NCBI GenBank assembly: GCA_964036315.1
Contig: OZ038509.1
Coordinates: forward strand, 27,760,419 to 27,824,418
Reading direction: 5' to 3'
DNA: 64,000 nucleotides
Origin: Acanthosepion esculentum
Lineage: Eukaryota > Mollusca > Cephalopoda > Sepiida > Sepiidae
Shown: one piece after another, positions 21,090 through 32,560 of the stretch
How the letters are laid out: the number at the start of each line of letters is the position of its first letter
How positions within the stretch are numbered: position 1 is the first letter of the stretch
The notes under the pieces: generated by a model
Database searches by the model: none
What the model saw: the letters and a program-made list of their open reading frames with translations, nothing else
Told to the model about the DNA's origin: nothing
Program-made: the position numbers and the translations under genes

Positions 21090-22300
21090 AAGGTAATACA
21101 GCTTCTATTTTGAATAAAAATAGTGCTTTATAAAAAGAATATGGAGGTTCAATATAAATTCCATAAAGAAAATGATTGGGTAACAGTAAAACTGATTTCT
21201 AAATCTGGCAAATGTTCAGACGACTATGCAAATGAGTGAAATACTGAAAATGAAGCTCAGGAAAGACAAGTGATTGATTTTGACAGAGATGTTGAGGAAT
21301 GACGAGAATTTAATGAGGATATTGACTTACATCCAGAATCATTTCAGTTGCATGATGCTACTAAAGAATCTCAAATAATGGAAATATTCCAAACTGAAGC
21401 ACTGCAAGACACCCTTCAGGCCAAACATAAAGAATTAGAGAGTTGGAAGAAAAACAATGTTTATGATGAAGTTGATGATAATAGACAATATTGCATATCT
21501 GTAAAAGATGGGTTATAACACCAAAGACGACGAATGAAAAGTTGCTAGGCTACGTGCTCAATGATTTGAGGAGAACAGTATATTTAGGACAGATAGTCCC
21601 ACATGTATATGGGGAAAATGTATGAATTGCATGTACATCAGGAAAGTGTACGAATTGCTTGTGCATTGCCTCAAATTATTGTGTCCTTCATTCTACCAAT
21701 TATAAAACAGCTTTCCTATAAGGAAGACCAATTGATAGAAACTTTTATATCTGTCCACCGCGTGAATGTAAAACTAATAAAATTTGGAAAGCTAAAAAGA
21801 CTATATATGGGTTAGCAGATGCATCTAGAGTCTGGTTTCTACAACTCAAAGAAGAGGTGATTAAACTTGGTGCAAGAATAAGTATATACAATCCAGGTGT
21901 TTTCTCCTGGCATTCTACAGATGGTCTTGAAGGTATTCTCGTATGTTCTGTTGACATTCAACTTTGGGAGGGAACTAAAAATTTTGAATTCAGTGTGATA
22001 AAAAAAATTGAGGAGTACATTTGATATAATTTGTGAACATTCATCATCAACATTCAAGTATAGAGGCACTGAACTTAATCAGAGACCCAGTTTCTCCATC
22101 TGTATGAAAATTATACATAAAAAAAAATAAAATAAAATTGAGCCTATTAGCATGGGTAAAAGGTTCAAGAGTTGATATGTCATTGTTTATGGCTAAAATA
22201 ATTGCAGAAATTATCTACAGTGTAAGGAATGCCACCTTACCTGTCCATTGTGAAGTAGATGATAAAAGTTTTTAATCAAACATTCTCCTTAGAGTGTATA
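21090..22300 (+). pseudogene. Copia pol remnant (integrase end, RT, RNase H)
   Basis: From about 21140, YKFHKENDWVTVKLISKSGK and QVIDFDRDVEE mark the end of the integrase region. Then KHKELESWKKNNVYDEV and QYCISVKDG open the reverse transcriptase, followed in other frames by FRTDSPTC, then ECKTNKIWKAKKTIYGLADA, SRVWFLQLKEEVIKLGA, PGVFSWHSTDGLEGILVCSV and LWEGTKNFEF. The YGLxxASRxW block and the GLxxxHVDDxxxGGT-like block are diagnostic of Copia RT. In the latter the catalytic Asp-Asp position reads Asp-Ile. RNase H is reduced to RVDMSLFMAKIIAEI and PVHCEVDDKS. The order and the ADAS wording fit the animal Hydra/GalEa-type Copia elements. Confidence 0.85.
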
Positions 22301-22421
22301 CTGTTCTTTATTCCAACAGTTATGAGCTTGTGAGGATATACCTGTTATGGAGGCTAAGACATCACTTGATTGCTCTGAACAATGTGAGATTGTACCTCAA
22401 TGACAGTTTAATTGTAATCTA

Positions 22422-22652
22422 TCTATATATAAAATTCTGTAACTTCTGTTAATCCATTCGTCCTTCCATCACACCCTCTAAAATAACCATAAATTGATCA
22501 ATTGAAACTAGATTTTGTGGAGAAGTGCAAACAGGTCAGTGGGGACAAAGTACAGTTGGTTTTACTAGGGTGTGTAAAAAAAAAAAAATGCGAAGCAAGG
22601 TTTTTGTCAAAATATTTTTCAACACGCTGACATGTGTTGAAAAAAATTCTAG
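22422..22652 (+). mobile_element. Short non-autonomous Helitron
   Basis: 231 bp from TCTATATATAAAATTCTG (after A) to CTAG (before T). The 3' subterminal hairpin AACAC ... GTGTT (22621-22638) lies 10 nt before CTAG. The terminal parts match the 722-bp copy at 8304-9025. It lies just downstream of the Copia RNase H remnant. Confidence 0.88.
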
Positions 22653-22798
22653 TACTTAATAAAATCCCTAGGGAAGTTGAGAAAAATAAAGAAAGAACTA
22701 GAGAAATTTTTCTAATAATCATGGACTTTAAGTAAAAATAATTGTCATTAAACTTTAGTAATGGGGCCATACAAAAAAAATGTGGGAGAAATTATGCA

Positions 22799-22820
22799 CA
22801 TTCATGCCCCCCCCCCCCCC
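22799..22820. repeat. Poly-C tract
   Basis: About 15 consecutive C residues, unusual in this AT-rich window. Confidence 0.9.
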
Positions 22821-22859
22821 ATGCCAACTATAGTGAAGCACATATACAAATTGGTACAA

Positions 22860-23585
22860 GTTTGACTATCGACAAATTTCAGCCAATGAAATGATTTTTG
22901 AGGAAGTCAAGTCCATCTACCAACAGGCATTGGCCGAAAGTAGCCTTAATAGCTCTAGATCCGCTAGATAATAAAAATAGAATTAAAATATCCGTAACAA
23001 GAAGATGATTTGTTTTAACTCACCATTCAATAAGGGTCGTTAGGAGATATCTTGCCAAATATTTCTAAAATTAGTTAATAAGCACTTTGCAGGTGACAAA
23101 CTGCTGAGAAAATTGTTCAATAAGAACAATTTTGGTCAGCAGACATAATAGTAAATGTATTTGAGAGCAGTAAAAATACAGCCATCTGAATAAAGAACAG
23201 TGTCTGATCTAGAGAGAATGTCTAATTAAAAACATTGTCTAAGGGCTGTAATACATAGCAGGAGTGAAGAAAAATTCTATATTGGTGTGGCAGAAGGAGA
23301 ATACAAAAGGAGATATTATAACCATAAGTTGAGCTTGAGAAATGCAGAAACACTATGACTTTATTAACATATTATTGGCAGAGGAAGGAGGCATGTCAGC
23401 CAGAAGCCATAGTCAAGTGGGTGATCTTGAGTACATGTGTTCACCGGCTAGGGTATCAGATATAACCTGTGAATGGGCAAAAAACTGGTGATTTTTACAA
23501 GGCATGGGGGATGATAGAATGCTAAATAGGAGACAGGAATCCATGACTGTCAGAAGCCATAGAATTAAATTTGTAATAAAGAATG
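22860..23585 (+). pseudogene. GIY-YIG retroelement C-terminus remnant
   Basis: In several plus frames: ALIALDPLDNKNRIKISVT, FVLTHHSIRVVRRYLAKYF, HFAGDKLLRKLFNKNNFG, then KFYIGVAEGEYKRRYYNHK, SLRNAET and LNRRQESMTV. The order (an NPPYS-like block, an H(F)xxxxKLxKIFNxN block, a Cys-rich linker, a YIGxxEGxFKxRYxNHxxSF block and an LNKRxELxxxCRH end) fits the GIY-YIG-carrying C-terminal part of a retroelement group common in cnidarians and molluscs, probably Penelope-like. It is broken by many stops. It ends at about 23585, where the LTR-like block starts. Confidence 0.65.
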
Positions 23586-24531
23586 TTGTGGTGGGGTAAA
23601 TTTAAAGCCACCACCAACCTGCCTCTATTCTTTGGTGCATGCATCCAGGTATCTAAAGACAAAGACAGTAATGTTACACCCATATCGGTAACAATCTCTT
23701 TTCAATGTATCTCTGTCCATTTCGTTATGCAATATATGCCACATAAAGGCCACCTAAATATAGAATTGAATATCTTATCCCTTGAACGGCTTGAAGTTGT
23801 GACGATAAATATTCGCACTTACCGGAGTCAAAGCGCCCAAGATGTTTTGCTTGTCGGGCTGCTGTTTTGTAAAAGAAAATTACATTCTCCGACATTTGTT
23901 ATTTTATGCTGCTTGGCACGATTTGTCTAGTGGCGGTCTGCATGCTGATTGGGCGAGCTGGGGACTCTGATTGAGAGCGAGGCCAACAGCAATGATTGGT
24001 GCGTTGGCCGTATTTTCGGTCAATAAAAATGGTCTGGGACATTGGCTGGCAATGCGGTCGGGACCGTGGTGACGGGCACTATTATAGAGTTTCGTATTAA
24101 GTTACGACTCTGTTTATTTTTGTCTGGAAGCTGGATACTAGCTCCAACCTACCGATAGAGTGAGCTGTATATTTACCGGTGTCTATTGAAACGTGGGACG
24201 AACACACGTTTTACCTAGCGAGAAGTGAAGATTGGACGTGTGACCCCAGTTTTGTCGTTTCTACTACAACTATAGAAGTTTGTGGGACAGCTATATAAGA
24301 AACTGGGAGTCCACATGAAACTAATTTGCAGAAAGGCAGCAATATAGTATCATTTTTTTAAAATATTTTTTATATTGGCTCTGTTTATATATATATATAT
24401 ATATATTTATATTTTACATCCAGCACTGTTCTTATAGAGTCCTTATTTATTTTATTATACAATATAATAAATTTATGCTGAAATCTTCATAACAATTTGC
24501 AAAAGCAGTGGCTTTCGTCTTTTTATTAACA
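23584..24531 (+). mobile_element. LTR-like block, possibly a solo LTR
   Basis: 948 bp bounded by TGTT ... AACA, with a TATA-like CTATATAAGAAAC at about 24291 and an AATAAA at about 24467, 60 bp before the end. It is richer in CpG than the neighbourhood (for example AATGCGGTCGGGACCG near 24050). These are the parts of an LTR promoter/polyadenylation unit. No matching second LTR, primer-binding site or target-site duplication was found, so solo LTR is the preferred but unproven reading. A GC-rich promoter of a cellular gene is the alternative. Confidence 0.5.
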
Positions 24532-24540
24532 TGATATCTG

Positions 24541-27040
24541 TCAAAAATGATGGAAGTATTTATGGATCAGAATTTCTGCCCAGGATCAGAGTGTTGTATC
24601 AGTGCACTCTGCCCCACAATGAAAGTGACATTCCCTGTCACTTCTCGTACAGAGGTGGGAGATTGGCGTCAAAATTAAGTAGATGAAGTCAGTATTTTGA
24701 AAGCAGTTTCAATATCCTTTCCCCGTTGTCATTTCTGGCTGACTGTTGTGAAAGCAGTTTTAAATCTGTTTCTTTTTTTTTTTTTTTTTTTTAAATTTTC
24801 TTTCACCCTGTTGTTTCTGTCTGAAATGTTTTAACACCCCCACCAATGTTTTGTAAAGAAGAAAAAAAAAATCATTGAAATGTTAAAATCATTCCAACAT
24901 GTATTCATGAGTTTATCAATCTCCGAAGCAGTGCAAGCTTCACTTTGGCTGTGTTACATCAGGCATTGTATGTCTCTAGAGAAGGTCAGGTGTATTGGTG
25001 TATTGTATCATATAAGAACATTTAGTCAATAACTATTAATGTTTCTCAAAATAACTGGTATCAAAGAAAATGTAGACATCATTCTATATTTAGGAAATGG
25101 CTTTTCACTCTGACAAACTCCACTTTTTTACCTTTTGTGTTTTTTTTTTTATCAGTTGTCTCTCCCCCTTCGTAGTTTCTGTATTTGATGTAGTTCAGTT
25201 GCTTGTTCATTGAACTGACGTAGGTTAGGTCGGTTGGTAAATGTAACGACATATCAATCCTTGTTGGGTTAATCTTAGAGGGCAAAATTTACAATGAATT
25301 AATGTATAGATAGATATAGGCCTGGTTTATTGTATCAATCAAAAAGCTAGACATAGGTCCAGATGATATTTAAGTTAAAAAAGTAAATCTTGGTCAAGTT
25401 TATATCTGAGTCTGCAAATATCCATGCAGAAGGTGGCTTCTTTTGTAGGGTGTCTTATCCCTCTGCAGCACATGTAGTTAGCACATTCTAAGTCATGCTT
25501 CCAGAGCAAAAGAACTGATCCAGTCAAGTTCAGCAACACAAAACTTTCTCAGTTGCTTCCCTTTTTTTTTTTTTTCTCTTGTATATGACAATGATGGTAA
25601 CAAGTTTTTTTGTTTATTTTTGTTACTTCTTCCAACTGGATATTAAGGTATTTATGGGAGAGTGATTTACTAAAGTGGTTCACTTGCTTGTTCTTTTCTC
25701 CATCAGAAAAGGCATTTTGTTACGATATCTTGTGGAGAGACAGTGCAGGGAGCAGTGGATTTATGCTTTTCCTCAAAAGTGCACAACGAACATAACCAGT
25801 CTTAACTGTACTGTTTCTCCGTGTGTGATGTTCAATCATGACTCTCCATGGCCTTTTGCAATACTTGATCTTTATGACTACTCTTCATCTTTGTCATACT
25901 TGTTCTTCCATCCATTTGTTCAAACTTGTCTTCTCATTTGTCATTCATGTCCCTTCAAGACATTGTCCCAAAGAGACCTACTTTTTATAAAATTTGTCAT
26001 AAAATTTTGTACTTCTGCAGAAATATTGAAATACTGAAACTGTTTCATCTGTAAACTTCAGACGCAGATGATGAAATATGGAGAAAGCAACAGCCAAAAT
26101 GTAGCAATCAAAATAATCAAGACATAGGTATTAGAGTGTGAATGATTTAACAAAAATGCTTGATTTAGCACCTGGGAAAATTATTTAAATTTCATCTTTT
26201 ATCTATACAACTGTAAGAACTGCATGGGGCAAAATAAATGCAAGAATACCCTATCACTTTTAGCACAAATATAATTTTGCTAAATTTTTCAGAGTCCTTC
26301 AATATCTATATTTTCTTCATCTACATCCTTCATTTATCAAATATATTCATTTAGTCATTATGGGTTGCTTATTTTAAATTCTTTGGTGGAAAGTAAGGTG
26401 CTAATTTGAGAGGAGGTGTTAAATCAAAAATTTACTGTATTCTCAAAACTATAGACAACTAACATCCTATAGAGATTTTTCCAGGTTGCACATTATTTGA
26501 CAAGCATTTTTTTTCTGTGGCCAGATCACCTTTCTGCTGATAGTTCCACTGATGTTTTACATCCCATGGTTGATTCTGAAGTCAAAGCAATTAAATTACT
26601 AATGTCTTTCAAGTAGTTTTAGGCACACAATTGTAGGCTGGCCCAAAATGGCAAACTACTGGTCAGAACTCTGATGACCCAAACTGATTGGGCATGGAAT
26701 TCTGACTGTGATAAATTCTCTTTGTTTAAGTTTTGATATAAGACCAAAAATTGTATGAAGACATTGTGGCCACAAGAATTAGAAAGGTCAAGACAGTTTG
26801 CCACACCTAGATGCCTTAGTGAAATCAAACTGACAAATGATGATGAGTCATTGGTTGACTATCTCCACTTCATTCTTGATTCTTCCTAGAAACAATGCTA
26901 TGACAACTGTCCCTCATGAAATAAAGTAAGATTTGTAATTATTCAGTCTGTGATGTATTGTTTCATGTCCTCTTTGGATTTACTTCTTCAGGGAGGACAT
27001 AAAATGCAACAATATGATTGCATTGTCTGCAGTTTATCCC
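24541..27040. other. No gene recognised
   Basis: Contains poly-T tracts (24770-24793, 25140-25150, 25561-25576) and no supported coding region. Open frames at 25610-26037 are T-rich and show no known domain. Confidence 0.4.
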
Positions 27041-27047
27041 ATATAAA

Positions 27048-27345
27048 ATGTGTGGGTGGTGCACTGGATAAGAAATGAGAGAGCCAATTTCAAATTCCAG
27101 TTTGGGTTGTTATGTTCACTTACATGTAAATACTCTTTGGAAGGGTCTGAATCCATCTCCTTCCCCAACTATGGGTTAAATAGTAGGATTTGTATCTGAA
27201 AATATCTTTGCTATTCTCCAAAAAATTGATGCAATATTTACTCGCAAAAAAGGAATTATTCTTATAATCCAAAATGTTTTGTCTTTAAATGACCTACAAA
27301 GGCTGATAAGCTGTAAAAAAAACAAAACAAAAAAACAATCATTCC
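27048..27345 (+). mobile_element. tRNA-derived SINE, family 1
   Basis: Head TGTGTGGGTGGTGCACTGGA, a B-box region diverged to TTTCAAATTCCAG, the body TATGGGTTAAATAGTAGGA and the tail GTCTTTAAATGACC ... GCTGATAAGCTG ending in an AACAAAACAAAA tract. Full length at the 3' end. Confidence 0.8.
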
Positions 27346-27413
27346 ATATAAATTTGAATTTTTATCCAGTAGGAATAAAATTTGTATTTATTGATATGCT
27401 CAGTTGAGCAAGG

Positions 27414-27765
27414 TTTAGGGCTGTATCATGCTGAAACATTGGTTCCTGTATGATCAATGTCAAGCCTGGTCAGTACCGAGATGGTGTCTGTTTGGGAATA
27501 CCAGGTGCTGTAAGCTTGGATGAGTGGGTGGTGTAATGGATAATAGCTTTCGATTGTTAATTGGAGAGGTGAGTTCTAATTCCAGTTGGGTTTGTTATAT
27601 TCACTTATGCACAAATACCCTTGGGAAAGGTATAACTCTGCCTCTTCTGTCCCCAGCTGTGGGTTAAGTAGTTAGACTTGTATCACTAAACCATTATTAT
27701 TTCAAAAAAATTCTTACAATCTAAAAATATTTTCTGGCTTTAAATAAACTGTAGAAAAGGAATCA
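27414..27765 (+). mobile_element. 5S rRNA-tRNA chimeric SINE, copy 1
   Basis: First about 100 bp resemble 5S rRNA: TGCTGAAACATTGGTTCCTG, a gap, AGCCTGGTCAGTACCGAGAT and GGGAATACCAGGTGCTGTAA. This is followed without a break by a tRNA-like head (GTGGGTGGTGTAATGGATAA, GAGTTCTAATTCCAG), the family-1 body and the GGCTTTAAATAA tail. Part of the 5S module (the AAGTTAAGCAA box) is deleted here. Confidence 0.85.
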
Positions 27766-27939
27766 GTCAAATACTGATTATCTACACAGGCATGTCTTTT
27801 AGATTTATTTACATTATCTGGAATGTAAATGTATAGAAACTACCATTGTCACAAAGTGAGGAATCAGTTTATGTATTGATTGTAATATAGAATTGATCTC
27901 CTACTTTATATCCACATTATAATTTCTTGAACAAATTCT

Positions 27940-28112
27940 GCTTAGCTATGAATCCACTTTTTCTTCCCTCCATCTATGGGTTAATTTGTACGACTTGTAT
28001 CACTAAACCATTATTATCCCCCCCCCCAAATTCTTACAATCTAAAAATATATTCTGGCTTTAAATATCCTGCAAAGAGTTGATAAGCAGTAGAATACAAA
28101 TCAATCAATATC
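27940..28112 (+). mobile_element. SINE family 1, 3' half only
   Basis: ATCTATGGGTTAATTTGTAC, a poly-C run, TCTAAAAATATATTCTGGCT and the tail TTTAAATATCCTG ... TTGATAAGC, then an ATCAATCAAT end. 5'-truncated. Confidence 0.75.
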
Positions 28113-28377
28113 ACTCATACAGAATGTGGCACAAGGTCAAATTTAAAGTGGAATAGGAGCATGGACTAGGGACAAAAATTGCTCATGCACCCTCAGCACA
28201 TCCCTTTTTGGGGGGATTTCTCAGCTGCCAGTTTATAATTCTAGTATTGACTGCAGGAGTAGAACCCTGGATCTCAAGAACATTATATTAAATCTTCACC
28301 ACCCAGCTTAAAACAAGGATAAAATCAAGTGGAGATGAAACTATTCTATTAAATTGGCAGTCTGGGAGAAATTGGTA

Positions 28378-28855
28378 ATTTTTTATACTATTTACATTAT
28401 TCGGACTATTGTCCTCATCTTTGTCACCATATTTATTACAACGTTTTGGCCGTTGTACGCTCCGGCCTTCTTCAGTTATAATGTAAATAGTGTACATAAT
28501 ACCTCATCTCAGAAATATAGACAGATACTGAAGGGCGGAAACGCTGTAATAAATATGGCAACAAAGATGAGGACAATAGTCCGAATAATGTAAATAATGT
28601 ACATAATACCTCATCTCATAAATATAGGCAGATAATGAAGGGCCGGAACGTTGTAATAAATATGGCGACAAAGATGAGGATAATAGTCCGAATAATGTAA
28701 ATAATATACATAATACCTCATCTCATAAATATAGGCAGATAATGAAGGGCCGGAACGTTGTAATAAATATGGCGACAAAGATGAGGATAATAGTCCGAAT
28801 AATGTAAATAGTGTACATAATACCTCATCTCAGAAATATAGACAGATACTGGAAA
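28378..28855. mobile_element. PLE termini: inverted copy plus 107-bp x 3 array
   Basis: 28378-28478 is the tail in minus orientation, ending CTCCGGCCTTCTTCAG. It is followed by plus-oriented copies with GTAATAAATATGGC at 28546, 28653 and 28760, a strict 107-bp period. Units include GATGAGGACAATAGTCC and GTACATAATACCTCATCTC. The GAAAC box survives only in the first unit (GGAAACGCTG); the next two read GGAACGTTG, which breaks the hammerhead-like core. Confidence 0.85.
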
Positions 28856-29339
28856 TTTTTTTTCTTCTTCTGAAACTGGGAAGTTTTTCATTTGCTTAGC
28901 ATCAAAATAGTGGGCTACTCTATATAGATCCACATGATCATTCTATAAGAAAAAAATTATATTTCTTAAGCTTCTGGTGCGACATAAGAATGTGGTAAGT
29001 TGCTATTCAACCTATGTGCAATTCCTTACATGGTTAGTCTGTTGATCATTTGCTCTCAACTGATCACTTGCCATACTACGAAAAAACATAATTTGTGAGA
29101 GCAAGTTCTTTGTTGATTAAATAACTGTTATCTGATAATGAACATATTGATTACTATCCACAGGCTGCTTTGAAATATTGTGTTGTGGCCACCTTATCAC
29201 TTTAATTAAATCTTGTGATATTTAAGCACACTTTCAACTCGTTATCTACTTAATAGTAATATTAGCCGTTTTCTGATAAGGAATCATTTGGCATTCATTG
29301 GTTGATCATCCAGTATTACTTTTGACTGAAATTTCTAAA

Positions 29340-29480
29340 AATATTTCTCTTAAAATAGTTTTTCAGGAAAATAGGTTTCTCAAGTCTAGTAGCTGTTATC
29401 ACTCTTTCCAGTATTGATGGGGTTTTCCTTCCTAACCTTTTATTTGAAGTCGTGTGGAATGTCAGCTATTTTTATTAATC
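29340..29480. repeat. Dispersed repeat, copy 1 (mate at 44155-44290)
   Basis: Shares AGTAGCTGTTATCACTCT, CCAGTATTGATGGG and CTTCCTAAC plus TTTTATTTGAA with 44155-44290. Type unknown. Confidence 0.8.
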
Positions 29481-29539
29481 ATTATTTTCTCTTCTATGAT
29501 ATCCATTTTAGTTGTTTCTGTTGTACTGGGAAATGTTAT

Positions 29540-31280
29540 TTTTCTGGATTTTACTTCAAAAGTAATACCTTTATTTGATTATGTTGGCCTGTAATGTCAG
29601 GTGTATATTCTGGCTGTATGGCAGTAGAAGTTAAACCTTCCTGCCAGACATCCATAATTTTGTTCCTCTTGCTACAGAAAGTGGCTAAATGGAAGTCTTC
29701 TAGAATGTGACATGAAAGTGCATATGAAGGAAAGGTATAACATTGAATTCCTCCATGTCGGAATGATTACATCCATTAACAATAATATTGCTAAACATTT
29801 ATGGAGACCAAACATTGGATGTGAGCACTGTTAGACAAAGTGTTTTCAGCTGTGGTGGCAGAAATGTATGTGACAAGCTATGTTCAGCTAATGAAAGATT
29901 TTTATCTTGCACACATTTTCATGACAATTATATTTTTCTTGTAAAAAAGTAGAAAAATAATGTTTTGTAACTGAAAACTTGATCTATTCGCTGGTGTTAT
30001 TGTGCTCCCTGTATCTGTTGTAGATTCCATGGAAACACATACGAGGCATTACTTTTGGAGCACCACAGCATTTTACCGAATTCATTACATTTTATTATGT
30101 CATCGTTATATGATTTTTTTTTTATTATTTCTTCTTTACATGATTTCTCTTAACAGAAGCCATAGCTGTTGTATATGCATTTATTTTTATTCTTTTCCAA
30201 AAATTCCTCGCTGTTTTTGTCAGATTCTAATTTTATTGAAAATTATTTTACATTAAATAGACAAATTGTAGCTCAGGCATGAACTCAATAGTTGCATGAA
30301 CTACTTAGATGTTCCTTGCTGCAAACATGAAACAAGAACATCTTGTCTGTTTTTCAATGATATAAGCTATTCTAATAACTGTGCAATAGATAAAAAAAAT
30401 TTCAAAAGTAGCTTATTGTTGGTGAATTGCAAAAGTACTATTTTAAAAAAAAAAAATGATTTTACAAGTAAAATTTTAAAATGTAATATCTAGCCATATA
30501 TATATGTATATATAATTATACCACCAAGCTAAATAAAAAAATGAAATAATAGCCTAATGTAGATATATAAGTATGTGTTGATAAATCAAACATCTAGCCC
30601 TGATGAGTTATTCCACTTGAAACTAGATAAGTCACTTGAATTTTTCTTGATTTATTGAATATTATAACTCTAGTTATCTATTGAGAACTTTTTGGCAGAA
30701 GTTTTGCTAGCTTGAAAAATATATTATTGTAATTTTCATATATTTTTTGTATTATTTGCTATAAAAAAACAAAAAAAACCCATCTATCTACCCACAAATT
30801 ACAAGAACCCTTACGAAAAATTCTTGTTGAATGCACTAAAGTTTTATATATATATCACATTACCAGGAACATCTCGCTATCAGAAAGGATCTGTATATTA
30901 AACGTCTCTCTCCTACTATCAACCTCAACTTATTTAACATTGGGAATGGAGTGCTAAAAGTTAAAAAAAAAAATAGAAAGATGCTCACTCAACATGCCAA
31001 GGCTCAGAAAAAATGCTCCTACATTACTATGTCGCTGTCATCGGCTCTTCCCTGCAAGAATTGGTCTATTTAGTCATCAATGCCATCATCATAAAGGAAG
31101 TGATCAGAAAAGAAGAAATTAAATTCTTGGATACAAGATAATCCTGATAATTATGAATAGCAGATTTTAGTTCTGGTTTAATAAACAATATAATGTCGCA
31201 ATCCTTTCTGTATTTTGCCTAAAGATGTTCAGCAAAACTTTACTGAGATAAAAGTGTTTCAAATTTGTAAGTAAACTGGG
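29540..31280. other. No gene recognised
   Basis: A/T-rich with AT runs at 30494-30512 and 30846-30856. Short frames at 30002-30256 and 30296-30493 have no recognisable domain. Confidence 0.4.
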
Positions 31281-31289
31281 ATTGCAATG

Positions 31290-31747
31290 GAAATATTTGT
31301 CGCAGATTATTTCCACGTCACAGAGAATAAATCACTAAGTTCCAACTCGAACATCGAGGGCAGAAAGAAATGCCGAAAACTCGATTCGCAAATACTATCT
31401 CGCTAATCAAAATGCACGCCACCAGTCAGAAAAATAACTCATTCTTCAACAAACGCGGTAGTCAAAATTGCCAAATTTCCTCCACAGATTTGAGAACACC
31501 AACTGCTTTTATCGGGCGAACATTTTTTCCATTCATCGACAGCTGAGAGATGATCTCCAGTATTTTGCATATCAAAGTACGTTTAATTGTGACTCCTGCG
31601 TTAGACTTGTTTTTTTTTTTAATTCAAATATTCCGTCTTCAGCATGTCATGCGGAATACATGCCCTTTTGTTTGGTAATTAATTTTCTTTTTCGCCAGCT
31701 TTTCCATTATAAAATACATGCGACTCACTGTTGCTTAGTTTGACGAG
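31290..31747 (+). other. Candidate untranslated first exon and promoter region
   Basis: 31290-31560 holds many more CpG dinucleotides than the surrounding sequence (for example ACTCGATTCGCAAATAC and TTCATCGACAGC). At 31745-31753 a strong splice donor GAG/GTAAGTCCC follows. No long open frame spans the segment convincingly. The layout fits a CpG-retaining promoter and a 5' untranslated exon ending at 31747, with the start codon in the small exon at 33989-34021. The transcription start cannot be placed. This is inference from splice signals alone. Confidence 0.35.
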
Positions 31748-31814
31748 GTAAGTCCCTGTTTTCTTCGCTATAAAATTTGAACTTACTTCCAAAGAAAACA
31801 TTTCCAATTGATTT

Positions 31815-31960
31815 GTCCAGTTCACACACCTCCCCTGTCTTTTGAATGGGAATAGAGGTTTACCCATTGTTTCTTGTTTATAATTGGGTTTCCAAACTGA
31901 ACTACAAAAGTAGATTGTTCTCATTCCACTGGCCGTACCTCATAGAGTTCTTATTTTGTA
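31815..31960 (+). repeat. Interspersed repeat (TTTATCCC/TTTCCTG family)
   Basis: GTTCACACACCTCCCC, AGAGGTTTACCCATTG, TTTCTTGTTTATAATTGGG and AGTAGATTGTTCTCATTCC, related to 2386-2650 and 37985-38250. Confidence 0.6.
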
Positions 31961-32560
31961 GTACTGCTCAGTTATTGCTCATCCTTTTTCCACTGAGTTC
32001 AAGTAAACACTGCCTGGCCCAGTTTTTTTTTTATTACTTTGAAAGAAAATGTCATTGAAAAAATTGAAATAACTTTTAAAACAATTTTCAGTCATGATTT
32101 TGAAAAAAAGCAAAAATATTAAGAACTTGGATTTGCTGTATTTTTTTGTGTATAATACGACTGATGTTTCTGAAGCTAAAAACAGATAATAAATTCCATT
32201 CTTTATTACAATATGACCCCATAATACAGCCATCCCTCTGTAATTTTTTTTTTTAAATTGTACCATATTATCCATTAAAATCTCAATGTCGTATACTTAA
32301 ATCTCACTGTTATAACTCAATGTCATACATATACTTCATGAAAAAATTTCATTTTTCACAATATTAAAGAAATCAATTGGATTTTTTGCACCTTTTTTCT
32401 ACTAATTTCTGTTTCAAACTTATTTTCAGGCTGTTATGTTTGGTATATGTCTCTGTGTAGTAGCAGTCGTAGCACAGTTCTCCGTGTTACATTTAGCAAA
32501 CGGGTCTGCTAAGCATTGCCCTTATGTTCACCAGTTGTTCTCTATTTATAATTGTCTATC

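Larger units (their letters stand above)
19890..22420 (+). mobile_element. Degenerate Ty1/Copia retrotransposon
   Basis: The gag-like remnant (19898-20543) and the integrase-end/RT/RNase H remnant (about 21090-22300) are on the plus strand in the canonical order. A family-2 SINE (20545-20975) sits where protease and most of the integrase should be, and that segment appears deleted. A 231-bp Helitron starts directly downstream at 22422. No LTR pair was recognised. Many stops and shifts; inactive. Confidence 0.85.

Noticed and set aside
23583..23930. 115-codon plus-strand frame
   Set aside because: Lies within the LTR-like block; no family similarity seen.
27510..27590. Possible functional tRNA gene
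   Set aside because: Only A- and B-box similarity; no cloverleaf and it is part of a SINE repeated across the window.
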